A stretch of 64,000 bases of DNA from positions 248,001 to 312,000 of the forward strand of contig NZ_FRCS01000009.1 in assembly GCF_900143005.1 (NCBI RefSeq), read 5' to 3'. Source of the DNA: Cryptosporangium aurantiacum (lineage in GTDB: Bacteria; Actinomycetota; Actinomycetes; Mycobacteriales; Cryptosporangiaceae). Positions 34,033-42,702 of this stretch are shown here, piece by piece. A model generated the notes under the pieces. The model saw only the letters and a program-made list of their open reading frames with translations, searched no databases and was not told the DNA's origin. Within the stretch, counting starts at the first letter, position 1. Each line of letters opens with the position of its first letter. The translations under genes were made by a program, and so were the position numbers.

Positions 34033-37000
34033 ATACCGGCGAGCGCGGCTCGGGCCACGGCTGAGGCTCCGGCCGCGGTGAGGCTCCGGGCCCGCTCCTC
34101 CAGCGCCGCGATCGCCGTGGGGCCGAGCCGGTCCGCGAGCGCGGCCCGCTCCTTGGCCGCGTGCTCGGCGTCGGCGCCGGTGAGCCGGGACGCGGACGCC
34201 GCCCCGTCGGCGGCGGCGAGCAGCAGTGCGGCGTCGGCGTCCCGGCCGTGGTCGGCCAGAAGCCTCGCGACGTTGCGAATCGTCGTCCAGAGCTGGGTCG
34301 CGTTGCCGGTGCGGTTCCAGTAGCCCAGCAGCGAGAGGTACCCACGCACCGCAGCGGCCACGTCGCCGGTCGACGTCCACACCGACGCCTGCCCGACCCG
34401 CGCGATGCCCTCGACGAACCCGGCGTTGCAGCGGCGAGCCAGGTCGATCGCGGTCGCGTAGGCGGCGCCGGCCGCGGCGGGGTCGTCGGCGGCGAGCGCC
34501 TCCCCCTCGGCGTACCGGGTGAACGCGTGGTGCGAGCCGCACGGGTGGGCGCGTTCGGCGTCCAGTGCCCGGCGGACCAGGTCCAGCGCGCCCGGCCGGT
34601 CCCCGCCGTAGGTGGCGGCCAGTGCGGCGCTCGCGAGGTGAACGGCCGGGCGGGCGGCGACACTGGCGGCGTCCGTCCAGAGTCGCTGGGCTTCGTCGAA
34701 GCGGCCGGAGAACAGCGCCAGCGCGGCGGCACCACCCCAGCAGCGCCGCTGGGCCTCGGGGGCGGAGGTTCGGGTGACCGCGTCCAGGGCGGCGGTGCGG
34801 AGCCGCTCGGCCCGGGGCAGGTCACCGGCGAGCCAGGCGGCCTCGGTCGCGCTGCCGAGGACCGCCGCCGCGCGCGGATGGTCGCGCAGCGCGGGGTCGT
34901 CGGCGAGCTCGACCGACCAGTTCCACAGTTCCTCGAGGTCGCGGTAGATCGCGGCCTCGTCGAGGGCGAGCGTGACGTCGATGACGAGGTCGAGGTCGCC
35001 GCGGGTCCGGGCGGCGTCGCGGGCCGCGCGGAGGTTGGCCAGCTCGGCGCGGAGCCTGCGGTCGGCGCGGACCTCGTCCGGGCCGTTGAGCCCGGCGCCG
35101 ATCGACCGGGCGGTCTCCCGCGCCCAGGTGAGGAACGCCTGCTCGGCGGCGTCCCGTTCGCCGCGCGCGTCGGCATCGTCCAGCAGGTACGCGCGGACGG
35201 TCTCCAGGATCCGGTACCGCGCCTCACCAGCGGTGCGTTCCGGGATGACGAGCGAGGCGTCGACCAGGCGGCGGAGCGGCACCAGTGGGTCGGTGCCGGG
35301 CGACGTCCGGGCGGCCAGCTCTTCGACGGTGGCCAGGTCGGTGCCGCCGGGGAACGGGGCGAGCGCCCGCAGCAACGCGCGCTCGGTCTCGTCGAGCAGC
35401 CGGTAGGACCAGTCGATCGTGGTGCGCAGCGTCCGGTGCCTGGCGTCCCCGGCCGGGCGGTCGGCGGACAGCGCGTCCAGGGCCCGGCCGAGCCGCTCCC
35501 GGAGCGCGGCGGGCGGCAGCACGGCGAGTTGCCCGGCGGCGAGTTCGATCGCCAGCGGCAGGCCGTCGATGCGGCGGACGACCTCGGCCACCGCGTCCGC
35601 GTCACCGGGGGCGAGCGCGAAGGCCGGGTCGCGGCGCCGGGCGTGCTCGACGAACGCCCGGACGCTCGGCTGGTGGGCGAGCTCCGCGATCGGCGCCGCC
35701 GCCCGGGGCAACGGCAGCGGCTGCAGGCGGACGACGTACTCCCCCGGTACGTGGAGCGTCACCCGGGACGTCGCGAGGATCCGGACGTCGGGTGCGCGGG
35801 TGAGCAGCGCCGCGCCCAGGTCGCGGCACGCGGTGACGACGTGCTCGCAGTTGTCGAGCAGCAGGAGCAGCGGGCGGGCTGCGAGCGCGTCGGCGACCGT
35901 GTGCGGGGTGGGGTCGCCGCCGATGCGGAGTCCGAGCGCGGTCGCGACCGCGTCGGTGACCCGTGCGTCGTCGGCGACCTCGGCCAGCGCGACGAACGCG
36001 ACGTCGGTGCCGCGCTCGGCCGCGTCCGCGGCGACCTCGAGCGAGAGCCGCGTCTTGCCGACGCCGCCCGGCCCGGCGACCGTGACCAGGCGCTGCGTGC
36101 CGAGCAGACGGCGCAGCTCCGCGGCGTCCCGGTCGCGGCCGATCAGCGGACCCGCGGGCCGCGCCACCGTCCGCACCGCCCGATCGGCGTGCGCCGGCGC
36201 CGTGGCGGGCGCGGGCGCCTGGGGCGCTCCCGGCGCGGACGCGGCACCCGGCGCGGACGCGGCACCCGGCGCGGACGCGGCACCCGGCGCGGACGCGGCA
36301 CCCGGCGCGGACGCGGCACCCGGCGCGGAAGCGGCACCCGGCGCGGGTGGCGGGCCCGGCGGGGGTGACGGAGGCACGGGCGCCGGGAGCGCGGGTGGGG
36401 CGAGGGCGCCGGACGCGATGTGCTGTTCGAGCGCTGCCACCGCCGGCCCGGCGTCCAGGCCGGTCTCCTCGACGATCCGCCGCCGGTACGCGGCGCCGGC
36501 CGCGAGCGCGTCGCTCGCCCGGCCCGCTCCGGCCAGCGCGCGCAGCAGCAACAGCGTCGTGCGCTCGCGCAGCGGCTCCTCGGCGGCGGCCGCGGCGGCG
36601 TCGGCGGTCACGGTGGGGTCGCCGGTGGCCAGCCGCGCCTCCAGCCCGTCGTCGCGGACCTGCAGGAAGACCTCGCGGAGCCCGACCGCTTCGGCGGCGA
36701 GCGCGGCGACGTCCGCGAACTCGGCGAGCGCGGGTCCGCGCCAGAGCGCGACCGCCTCCGCGGCCGCCCTGGCCGCAGCCGCCGGACCCCCGGCCACAGC
36801 CGCCGGACCCCCAGCCAGCCCGGTCGCTGGATCTCCGGCTGGCCCGGCCGCCGGATCTCCGGCCAGCCCGGCCGCCGGATCTCCGGGCAGCGCGGCGGCC
36901 GACCGGCGGCCCAGGGCGGCGGCCGACCGGTGGGCCAGAACGGCGGCCGACCGGTGGGCCAGGGCGGCGGCCGACTGCCGTGCCAGGGCCCGTAGCCGGG

Positions 37001-37304
37001 TCGCGTCGACGTCGTCGGGGCCGAGGCGCAGCGCGTAGCCGGCACCGGCCCGCTCTAGCCGGGAAGCGGCCGGACCGAGGTGCCTGCGTAGCCGGGAAAG
37101 GTGGCTGTGCACGGCCCGGTGACCGGTCTCCGGCGGATCGTCCGGCCACAGCGCGTCGACCAGCGTCTCGGTCGGCACCACCCGCCCGTCGGCCACCGCG
37201 AGCAACGCGAGGACCGCGCGACGGCGGTGCCCGGGCACGTCGACCGGCGCACCGTCGACGAACAGGCACAGTGGCCCGAGGACGTCGATCCGAACCGGTA
37301 CCAC
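34014..37304 (-). CDS. SARP/AfsR-type regulator: OmpR-like HTH, BTAD, NB-ARC ATPase, TPR
   Basis: Protein of about 1096 residues. It starts at GTG 37304 after GGGGGG. The OmpR-like winged helix (IDVLGPLCLFVDGAPVDVPG, then LVDALWPDDPPETGHRAVHSHLSRLRRHLG in outline) is followed by the bacterial activator domain, an Ala/Pro linker and an NB-ARC type ATPase with Walker A GPGGVGKTRLS near residue 410 and DNCEHVV as Walker B. A long helical TPR-like C terminus ends the protein. AfsR-like proteins activate secondary-metabolite or developmental genes. No biosynthetic cluster is adjacent. Two repeat arrays have expanded inside the BTAD and the linker. The open frame continues upstream into the deacetylase gene, but that part is an antisense-type reading and not coding. 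Confidence 0.9.
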   Translation of the reverse strand: MVPVRIDVLGPLCLFVDGAPVDVPGHRRRAVLALLAVADGRVVPTETLVDALWPDDPPETGHRAVHSHLSRLRRHLGPAASRLERAGAGYALRLGPDDVDATRLRALARQSAAALAHRSAAVLAHRSAAALGRRSAAALPGDPAAGLAGDPAAGPAGDPATGLAGGPAAVAGGPAAAARAAAEAVALWRGPALAEFADVAALAAEAVGLREVFLQVRDDGLEARLATGDPTVTADAAAAAAEEPLRERTTLLLLRALAGAGRASDALAAGAAYRRRIVEETGLDAGPAVAALEQHIASGALAPPALPAPVPPSPPPGPPPAPGAASAPGAASAPGAASAPGAASAPGAASAPGAASAPGAPQAPAPATAPAHADRAVRTVARPAGPLIGRDRDAAELRRLLGTQRLVTVAGPGGVGKTRLSLEVAADAAERGTDVAFVALAEVADDARVTDAVATALGLRIGGDPTPHTVADALAARPLLLLLDNCEHVVTACRDLGAALLTRAPDVRILATSRVTLHVPGEYVVRLQPLPLPRAAAPIAELAHQPSVRAFVEHARRRDPAFALAPGDADAVAEVVRRIDGLPLAIELAAGQLAVLPPAALRERLGRALDALSADRPAGDARHRTLRTTIDWSYRLLDETERALLRALAPFPGGTDLATVEELAARTSPGTDPLVPLRRLVDASLVIPERTAGEARYRILETVRAYLLDDADARGERDAAEQAFLTWARETARSIGAGLNGPDEVRADRRLRAELANLRAARDAARTRGDLDLVIDVTLALDEAAIYRDLEELWNWSVELADDPALRDHPRAAAVLGSATEAAWLAGDLPRAERLRTAALDAVTRTSAPEAQRRCWGGAAALALFSGRFDEAQRLWTDAASVAARPAVHLASAALAATYGGDRPGALDLVRRALDAERAHPCGSHHAFTRYAEGEALAADDPAAAGAAYATAIDLARRCNAGFVEGIARVGQASVWTSTGDVAAAVRGYLSLLGYWNRTGNATQLWTTIRNVARLLADHGRDADAALLLAAADGAASASRLTGADAEHAAKERAALADRLGPTAIAALEERARSLTAAGASAVARAALAGIQPQCS
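36229..36336 (+). repeat. Six copies of an 18-bp tandem repeat in the SARP linker
   Basis: The unit cccggcgcggacgcggca is repeated six times, the last copy with one change, followed by a partial seventh. On the minus strand each unit encodes Pro-Gly-Ala-Ala-Ser-Ala, so the array forms a flexible linker of 36 residues between BTAD and the ATPase domain. Confidence 0.92.
36812..36980 (+). repeat. Two adjacent 24-bp repeat arrays inside the BTAD coding region
   Basis: About three copies of a GDPAAGLA-type unit (around 36812-36890) and four copies of an RSAAALAH-type unit (around 36893-36980) lie side by side. Each unit is 24 bases, so the frame is kept. Together they add about 60 residues between the first BTAD helix and the conserved EAVALWRGPALAEF segment. 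Confidence 0.75.
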
Positions 37305-37372
37305 CGCACCACCCCCCGTGCGGCCACTGTGCCCTACGGGGCGGTCACTCCGCAGCAGCTCGAGCCCGGCGC

Positions 37373-38125
37373 TCACGCCCGCAGGGCGGCGTCCACGAAG
37401 CTCTCCACGCCGACCCAGGCGGAGTAGCGCTCGACGCCGAGGTAGTCGACCAGGACCGCGGTCTGGCTGTGGTGCGCGCGCAGCGCGCCCAGCTTCCGGT
37501 CCAGCAGGTCGCCGGAGAGTTCGAGCCGCACCGCGAGCTCCGCGGGTTCGCAGATCCGGGGCTCGCCGAGTGAGTAGACGCCGAACAGGTCGGCGATCTC
37601 GCGGCCCGCGGCCCGGTCGTCGGCGGTGAGCACCGGGTGCAGCAGCCGGCCGCGCCAGCCGAGGTCCCGCAGCGCGCGTCGGGTCCACAGGCCGACCGCG
37701 ACGTGGTCCGGGTGGCCGGTGAACCCGTCCAGCCCGAACGTGACGACGGTGTCCGGCCGGACCGCGCTCACTACGCGCTGGACGGCCGCCGCACCGGTGG
37801 TGAGGTCGACGTCCGCGCAGCCGCCGTCGGCGAAGCCGAGCTGGTGGTGGTCGGAGACGCCGAGCCGGCGCAGCGCCGCCGCCAGCTCGTCGGCGCGCGA
37901 GGGCGGCGGCAGGTCGGCGAACCCCGGCCGCGGCGCCGGACCGGACAGCCCGGCTTCGCCGAGCGTCGCGGTGACGACCGCGGTGTGGCGGTCCGCGGCG
38001 TGCAGGGCGGCGAGCAGCCCGGCGCCGAGGTACGACTCGTCGTCCGGGTGAGCCCAGACGCACAGCGTGGTCCCGAGGGCGGCAACGGTGTCCGCGCTGA
38101 GCGTGGAGATCAGAGAGGTGTCCAT
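37373..38125 (-). CDS. PIG-L/LmbE family zinc-dependent deacetylase
   Basis: Protein of 250 residues with the zinc motif AHPDDE at residues 25-30 and the second motif GHPDHVAV, as in MshB and Mca. Such enzymes remove acetyl groups from N-acetylglucosamine conjugates or cleave mycothiol conjugates. ATG 38125 is chosen; a longer reading has no site. It precedes the SARP gene by 68 bases on the same strand and faces the methyltransferase gene across a promoter full of inverted repeats. The substrate is unknown. Confidence 0.88.
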   Translation of the reverse strand: MDTSLISTLSADTVAALGTTLCVWAHPDDESYLGAGLLAALHAADRHTAVVTATLGEAGLSGPAPRPGFADLPPPSRADELAAALRRLGVSDHHQLGFADGGCADVDLTTGAAAVQRVVSAVRPDTVVTFGLDGFTGHPDHVAVGLWTRRALRDLGWRGRLLHPVLTADDRAAGREIADLFGVYSLGEPRICEPAELAVRLELSGDLLDRKLGALRAHHSQTAVLVDYLGVERYSAWVGVESFVDAALRA

Positions 38126-38145
38126 GCCGGCGAGCGTGCGCGGCG

Positions 38146-38192
38146 CCGGTGTCACGGGTGTGTCACCGATCGCGGCACCGCGGTGACACCGG
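38146..38192. promoter_or_regulatory. Nested inverted repeats in the deacetylase / methyltransferase promoter
   Basis: CCGGTGTCAC (38146-38155) is mirrored by GTGACACCGG (38183-38192). TGTCACCG (38161-38168) pairs with CGGTGACA (38181-38188). Thus three TGTCAC half-sites lie within 47 bases of the 118-base divergent gap, a pattern expected for a dimeric repressor controlling both genes. Confidence 0.55.
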
Positions 38193-38243
38193 CAGCGGGC
38201 ACGGTCGTCGGGACGCAACGCACAACGTCCGAAAGGCAAGAAC

Positions 38244-39338
38244 ATGACGACGACGACGATCGACTTTGACCGGGTCCAGGAATTCGCGACGAAGGTCGCC
38301 GGTGACCAGGCCGTGGCCGCCAACGCGCTGCTGGCCTACCTGGGCGACCGCCTGGGGCTGTGGCGGGCGCTAGCCGCCACCCCCCGCACCACCAGCGCAG
38401 ACCTGGCCGCGCAGACCGGGCTCGCCGAGCGGTATCTGCGGGAGTGGCTGGCCGCCCAGGCCGCCGCCGGATACGTGGAATACGACCCGGCCACCCGCAC
38501 GTATACGCTGCCCGCCGAGTACGCCGCGGTGTTCGCCGACGACGACTCGCCCGCGTCCCTGGCCGGTGTGTTCGAGTTCATCGCCGCCACCTGGGCGTCG
38601 TCCGACCGGCTCGCCCACGCCTTCGCCACCGGAGAGGGCATCGCCTGGCACGAGCAGGACCCCCGGCTCACCACCGCGGTCGAGCGCAACTTCCGTCCGT
38701 TCTACACCGGTTATCTGCTGCAGGAGTGGCTGCCCGCGCTGGACGGCGTCGAGGACCGGCTGCGGGCGGGCGCCCGGGTGCTCGACGTCGGCTGCGGGCT
38801 GGGCACCGCGACGCTGCTGCTGGCCGAGGCGTTCCCGGCGTCGGTGTTCACCGGTGTCGACGCGGACACCGAGTCGATTCGCCGGGCGCGGACCGCTGCC
38901 GCGTCCCGTGGCCTCGCCGACCGGGTGACGTTCCGCGAGGCGTACGCGGGGGCGTCCCCGGACGACCGGCAGGACGAGGAGGAGACCGAAGGCGAGTGGG
39001 ACCTGGTCTGCTTCTTCGACGCGCTGCACGACCTGGGTGACCCGGTCGGCGCGCTGCGGCAGGCTCGCGCGTCGCTCGCGCCGGGCGGCACCCTGCTGGC
39101 GGTCGAGCCGTTCGCGGGCGACCGGGTCGAGGAGAACCTCAACCCGGTCGGGCTGACGTGGTACGTGTCGAGCGCGCTGGTGTGCGTCCCGAACAGCCTG
39201 GCGCAGCCGGGTGGCGCGGCGCTGGGCGCACAGGCCGGGCCCGAGCGGCTGCTCGCCGCGTTCCGCGCGGCCGGTTTTCCGCAGGCACGGATCGCGGCGA
39301 CGTCGCCGTTCAACCTGGTGATCGAGGCCAGGGCCTGA
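38244..39338 (+). CDS. SAM-dependent methyltransferase with N-terminal winged helix (Rv2258c-like)
   Basis: Protein of 364 residues. An N-terminal dimerisation/winged-helix region (AANALLAYLGDRLGLWRAL, then TSADLAAQTGLAERYLREWLAAQ in outline) is followed by a class I methyltransferase fold: motif I VLDVGCGLGTATLLLAE near 178, FTGVDADTES, and CFFDALHDLGDP for motif II. The build is that of small-molecule methyltransferases similar to mycobacterial Rv2258c. AAAGG precedes the ATG. The acceptor is unknown. Confidence 0.88.
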   Translation: MTTTTIDFDRVQEFATKVAGDQAVAANALLAYLGDRLGLWRALAATPRTTSADLAAQTGLAERYLREWLAAQAAAGYVEYDPATRTYTLPAEYAAVFADDDSPASLAGVFEFIAATWASSDRLAHAFATGEGIAWHEQDPRLTTAVERNFRPFYTGYLLQEWLPALDGVEDRLRAGARVLDVGCGLGTATLLLAEAFPASVFTGVDADTESIRRARTAAASRGLADRVTFREAYAGASPDDRQDEEETEGEWDLVCFFDALHDLGDPVGALRQARASLAPGGTLLAVEPFAGDRVEENLNPVGLTWYVSSALVCVPNSLAQPGGAALGAQAGPERLLAAFRAAGFPQARIAATSPFNLVIEARA

Positions 39339-39373
39339 GCGGTGGCGGCGTGCCGCTCCGGTGAGCGACGAGA

Positions 39374-39417
39374 GATGGATGTGGCGCCTTCCGGGTAACG
39401 CCCGCGATGGATGTGGC
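39374..39417 (+). repeat. Direct repeat GATGGATGTGGC
   Basis: The 12-mer occurs at 39374-39385 and 39406-39417, 32 bases apart. The second copy forms the foot of the long hairpin at 39410. The ATGGATG foot is shared with the hairpin at 30449. Confidence 0.7.
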
Positions 39418-39451
39418 CGATTCCGTGTTATGGCACGGAATCGGCCACATC
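39410..39451. terminator. Long hairpin between convergent methyltransferase and tetR genes
   Basis: GATGTGGCCGATTCCGTG at 39410-39427 pairs perfectly over 18 bases with 39434-39451, around a six-base TTATGG loop. It lies between stop codons at 39338 and 39463 and probably ends both transcripts. Its base composition is less GC-rich than the genes around it. Confidence 0.8.
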
Positions 39452-39462
39452 GACGCGTGCCG

Positions 39463-40068
39463 TCACACGGAAAGTGCGTCGATCGGGGCGAGGTAACCGA
39501 CGAGCGCGCGGCGCAGCTCGCCGATCAGCACCTCGCGTTCGCCCTCGGACGCGGCGACGATCGGCCCCATCAGCGCGCGGACGATGTGGACGGCCACGGT
39601 GGCGTAGCGCACCGCTTCGGCGTCCGACAGCTGGGGCGAGCGCGCCGCGAGCACGGCGGCCACGCGGCCGGTGACCGCCTCGTGCAGCGGACGTGTCGCC
39701 GCCGCCAGCGCGGCGGGCATGTCGGTGTTGCCGAACAGCGCTTTCGCTCCCGGGTTCGCGACGTTGAACCCGATCAACGGGTCGGTCATCCGCTCGACGA
39801 GCTCGGCCAGCGGCAGCTCGACGACGTCCCGGTCGGCGAACGCGTCGGCGTGGGCCGTGCGCAAGGCGTCGACCAGCCGCTCCGACAGCGCCTGCGCGAT
39901 CTCTTCCTTGTTGCGGAAGAACTGATAGAGCGAGCCGGGCGAGATGCCGGCCCGGGCCGCGATCGCGTTGGTCGACGCGGCGGCGTACCCCACCTCGGCG
40001 AACAGTGCGAGCGCGGCGTCGAGGATCTCGGCGATCCGCTGCTGTCCCCGCGCCTGGCGACGGACCAC
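39463..40068 (-). CDS. TetR-family repressor, probable regulator of the MMPL exporter
   Basis: Protein of 201 residues. The TetR helix-turn-helix is at the N terminus (AEILDAALALFAEVGYAAASTNAIAARAGIS, in outline, then PGSLYQFFRNKEEIAQAL), followed by a helical ligand domain. GTG 40068 follows GGAGGGG. It is divergent to the MMPL gene, with palindromic sites in the 96-base gap, the standard layout for a repressor that senses the exported compound. Confidence 0.92.
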   Translation of the reverse strand: MVRRQARGQQRIAEILDAALALFAEVGYAAASTNAIAARAGISPGSLYQFFRNKEEIAQALSERLVDALRTAHADAFADRDVVELPLAELVERMTDPLIGFNVANPGAKALFGNTDMPAALAAATRPLHEAVTGRVAAVLAARSPQLSDAEAVRYATVAVHIVRALMGPIVAASEGEREVLIGELRRALVGYLAPIDALSV

Positions 40069-40090
40069 GCGTCACCCCTCCCTTGACTTT

Positions 40091-40135
40091 TACGAGCAAC
40101 CGCTCGTACTTTTTGACGAGCGATCACTCGCAAAA
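40091..40135. promoter_or_regulatory. TetR operators between tetR and mmpL genes
   Basis: TACGAGC-AACC-GCTCGTA (40091-40108) is a perfect 18-bp palindrome. A second related site, TTTTGACGAGCGATCACTCG plus CAAAA (40111-40135), follows directly and shares the CGAGC half-site. Two adjacent sites fit a pair of dimers blocking both promoters. TTGACG at 40114-40118 may be part of a -35 element. Confidence 0.7.
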
Positions 40136-40164
40136 TACCCCACCCACTGGAGGGCTGCGTCCGC

Positions 40165-42471
40165 ATGCCGTTCCTCGTTCGTCACCGCCTGGCCACGCTG
40201 TGGACCGGCCTCGCCGTCGCGCTCGCGCTCACCCTGGTCGCCGCCGGTGCGCTGAACTCGTTCGTGCTGAGCCGCTGGGAGGCCCCCGGCAGCGCGTCCG
40301 TCCGCGCCGAGGAGATCCTGGGCCGGGACTTCGCCACCGGGAACGCCAACCTGATCCTGCTGGTCACGGCCCGCGACGGCACGGTCGACGACCCCGACGT
40401 GCACGCGGCGGCCACGGCGCTGGGCCGGGAACTCGCCGCGGACCCGCAGGTCGGTGACGTCTGGTCGTACTGGTCCCAGGAGCGCGATCCGACGCTGCGC
40501 AGCCGGGACGCCCGGCAGGCCGTCGTGCTCGCCTGGGTGACCGGCGACGCGACGACGACCCGTGCGCACATCCGGGAGACGCTGCTGCCCACGTTCACCC
40601 GGACGTCCGGGCCGCTGGACGTCCGGGTGGCCGGCGCCGAGGCGGTGTCGGCGCAGGTGAGCGAACAGGCGTCCCGCGACTTCGTCCGGGCCGAGTTGCT
40701 GATCGTGCCGCTGATGCTGCTGCTCCTCGTCGCGCTCTACCGCCGTGTCCGGCCGGCGTTGCTGACGCTCGGCATCGGACTGTTCGCGGTCGTCACCACG
40801 CTCGCGGCGCTGCGGTTGCTCACGTCGTTCGTCGAGGTCTCGACGTTCGCCGCGAACATCACGCTGGTGATGGGCATCGGCCTCGGCGTCGACTACTCGC
40901 TGTTCCTCATCGCCCGCTTCCGCGAGGAGCTGACCGGTGGCGCCGCCGTACCGGACGCCGTCGCCACGACGCTGCGCACCGCCGGCCGCACGGTCGTGTT
41001 CAGCGGCCTCACGGTCGCCGCGTCGCTGGCCGCGCTGCTCGCGCTGCCGTACCCGTTCCTCCGGTCGTTCGGGTACGCCGGGGTCCTGACGGTGCTGTCC
41101 GCGATGCTCGGAGCGCTGGTCCTCCTTCCGGCGGCCCTGGCGGTGCTCGGCCACCGCGTCCTGCGACGCCCCCGCCGCCGGCGCCGGACCGCCGACGGCG
41201 ACCCACGGCCGGCCGACGACGGCGACGACGTGCGCGCGGGCAGCGCTGGCGCGGGCAGCAGCGTCAGCATGGGCGGCAGCAGCGTCGTCGGCGGCGGTGG
41301 CGACCGGCTGAGTGGGCGGTTCTGGCGGCGCGCCGGAGAGGTCGTGACCCGCCGGCCGGTCCTGTTCTCGGTCGCCGGGTTGCTGCTGGTCGGCACGCTC
41401 GCCGCTCCGGCTGCCGGGCTCCGGATCGGTCTTCCCGACGACCGCGTGCTCCCGCCCTCCGCCTCCACCCGGACGACGTACGACGCGCTGCGCGCCGCGT
41501 TCGGCACCGAGGCGAACGACGCCGTCCACCTGATCGCGCCGGACGGACGGAGCACACCCCCGGCCGCGGTCGCCCGGTACGCGGCGGCGCTGTCCGCGGT
41601 GCCCGGCGTCGCGCAGGTCAACTCCACCGCCGGTGTCTACGCCGACGGGGAGCGCGTCCGAGCCGCGGTCCGACCCGAGCGGCTGCTGAGCCCGGACGGC
41701 GTCCGGCTGGAGGCCGTGCCGACCCGCGCGGTGCTCGCCGGCACCGAAGCCGGACCGTTCCTCGACCGGGTCCGCGCGGTGCCCTCCCCGTTCGGCGACG
41801 ACCTGCTCGTCGGCGGCTACCCGGCCGAGCTCACCGACTTCCGGGCCGCGCTCGCCGACCGGATCCCGCTCGTCGCCCTGCTGATCCTCGGCGTCACGTT
41901 CGTCCTGCTCACCGTCGCCACCCGCAGCCTGCTGCTGCCGGTCAAGGCCACGGTTCTCAACCTGCTGAGCCTGGCGGCGATGTTCGGCGTGCTGGTGTTC
42001 GTCTTCCAGAACGGCGCGTTCGCCGACGTGCTCGGCTTCACCCCGATCGGGACGCTGGACCCGGCGTTCCCGATCCTGATGTTCTGCGTCGCGTACGGCC
42101 TGTCGATGGACTACGAGGTGTTCCTGCTGACCCGGATCGCCGAGCGGTACCGCGCGACCGGCGACAACCGGCTCGCGGTCCGCGAGGGGCTGGAGCGCAG
42201 CGCGCCGCTGGTCACCGCCGCCGCGGTGATCCTCGCCGTGTCGTTCGCGCTCTACGCGACCGGCGACGTGATGTACCTGCAGATGATCGGCGTCGGTACC
42301 GCGCTCGCGATCCTGGTGGACGCCACCGTGATCCGCGCGGTGCTGGTTCCGGGGCTGATGGTGCTGGCCGGCCCGGCCAACTGGTGGTTCCCCTCGCGCC
42401 GCCGCGGGGTCCCCGCCGCTACCGGATCGTCAGCTCGACGCCCTTGCTTCCGGTCTCGCCGTACAGCGTGA
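40165..42471 (+). CDS. MMPL/RND family membrane transporter
   Basis: Protein of 768 residues with two MMPL repeats. Each has a leading helix, a periplasmic loop and five clustered helices. The first repeat shows the GIGLGVDYSLFLIARFREEL motif of family members. The second shows the corresponding AYGLSMDYEVFLLTRIAERY, both with the proton-relay Asp-Tyr pair. A Gly/Ser-rich cytoplasmic loop near residue 350-385 joins the halves. It exports lipids or toxic small molecules using the proton gradient. The last 20 or so codons run over the end of the convergent 69-residue gene, so this C terminus may be a recent extension. Confidence 0.92.
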   Translation: MPFLVRHRLATLWTGLAVALALTLVAAGALNSFVLSRWEAPGSASVRAEEILGRDFATGNANLILLVTARDGTVDDPDVHAAATALGRELAADPQVGDVWSYWSQERDPTLRSRDARQAVVLAWVTGDATTTRAHIRETLLPTFTRTSGPLDVRVAGAEAVSAQVSEQASRDFVRAELLIVPLMLLLLVALYRRVRPALLTLGIGLFAVVTTLAALRLLTSFVEVSTFAANITLVMGIGLGVDYSLFLIARFREELTGGAAVPDAVATTLRTAGRTVVFSGLTVAASLAALLALPYPFLRSFGYAGVLTVLSAMLGALVLLPAALAVLGHRVLRRPRRRRRTADGDPRPADDGDDVRAGSAGAGSSVSMGGSSVVGGGGDRLSGRFWRRAGEVVTRRPVLFSVAGLLLVGTLAAPAAGLRIGLPDDRVLPPSASTRTTYDALRAAFGTEANDAVHLIAPDGRSTPPAAVARYAAALSAVPGVAQVNSTAGVYADGERVRAAVRPERLLSPDGVRLEAVPTRAVLAGTEAGPFLDRVRAVPSPFGDDLLVGGYPAELTDFRAALADRIPLVALLILGVTFVLLTVATRSLLLPVKATVLNLLSLAAMFGVLVFVFQNGAFADVLGFTPIGTLDPAFPILMFCVAYGLSMDYEVFLLTRIAERYRATGDNRLAVREGLERSAPLVTAAAVILAVSFALYATGDVMYLQMIGVGTALAILVDATVIRAVLVPGLMVLAGPANWWFPSRRRGVPAATGSSARRPCFRSRRTA

Positions 42472-42628
42472 TCTTCACGAGCTTCTCGCCGTCGGCGATG
42501 TCCCAGACCAGCGTCCGTTCGTACTGTTCGACTTCCTCGCGGGCGAAGGCTGGGTTCGCGGGCGAGGGCTGGTTCGCGGGCGAGGGCTGATTCGGCTCGA
42601 GGGGGTTAGCCACGAGCAGGGAACCCAC
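42419..42628 (-). CDS. Small conserved-looking protein of 69 residues, unknown function
   Basis: The start is GTG 42628 with a GGAG site. The second half (EEVEQYERTLVWDIADGEKLVKITLYG, ending GVELTIR) has the pattern of a small beta-sheet domain. The first half contains a Pro-Ser-Pro-Ala-Asn repeat made by an 18-bp tandem repeat (42539-42593). The stop lies 53 bases inside the end of the convergent MMPL gene. No family recognised. Its own promoter would lie in the short gap to the sigma-factor gene. Confidence 0.6.
   Translation of the reverse strand: MGSLLVANPLEPNQPSPANQPSPANPAFAREEVEQYERTLVWDIADGEKLVKITLYGETGSKGVELTIR
42539..42593 (+). repeat. Three copies of an 18/19-bp tandem repeat
   Basis: Units at 42539-42557 (19 bases), 42558-42575 and 42576-42593 (18 bases) share gcgggcgagggctg. 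The two complete 18-bp copies encode Asn-Gln-Pro-Ser-Pro-Ala on the minus strand. The first, longer copy shifts the register and reads Asn-Pro-Ala-Phe-Ala. Confidence 0.8.
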
Positions 42629-42702
42629 CGTTCTCCGTTCACCACTCCGAGCCCGGTAGGCTAAAACTGCAACACGGTACGGCCTGCCGGTCTCAGGAAT
42701 AT

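Noticed and set aside
36229-36336. Possible CRISPR or satellite array
   Set aside because: The 18-bp units have no spacers and lie in frame in a coding region, so this is a protein linker repeat.
37305-38063. Extension of the SARP regulator upstream to give a protein of about 1350 residues
   Set aside because: The added part is low-complexity Arg/Ala sequence in the wrong frame over the deacetylase gene; the GTG at 37304 has a ribosome site and starts exactly at the conserved domain.
42619-42648. GGGAACCC as a -35 element of an autoregulated ECF promoter for the sigma gene at 42703
   Set aside because: No matching -10 element is found at the required 16-17 base distance.
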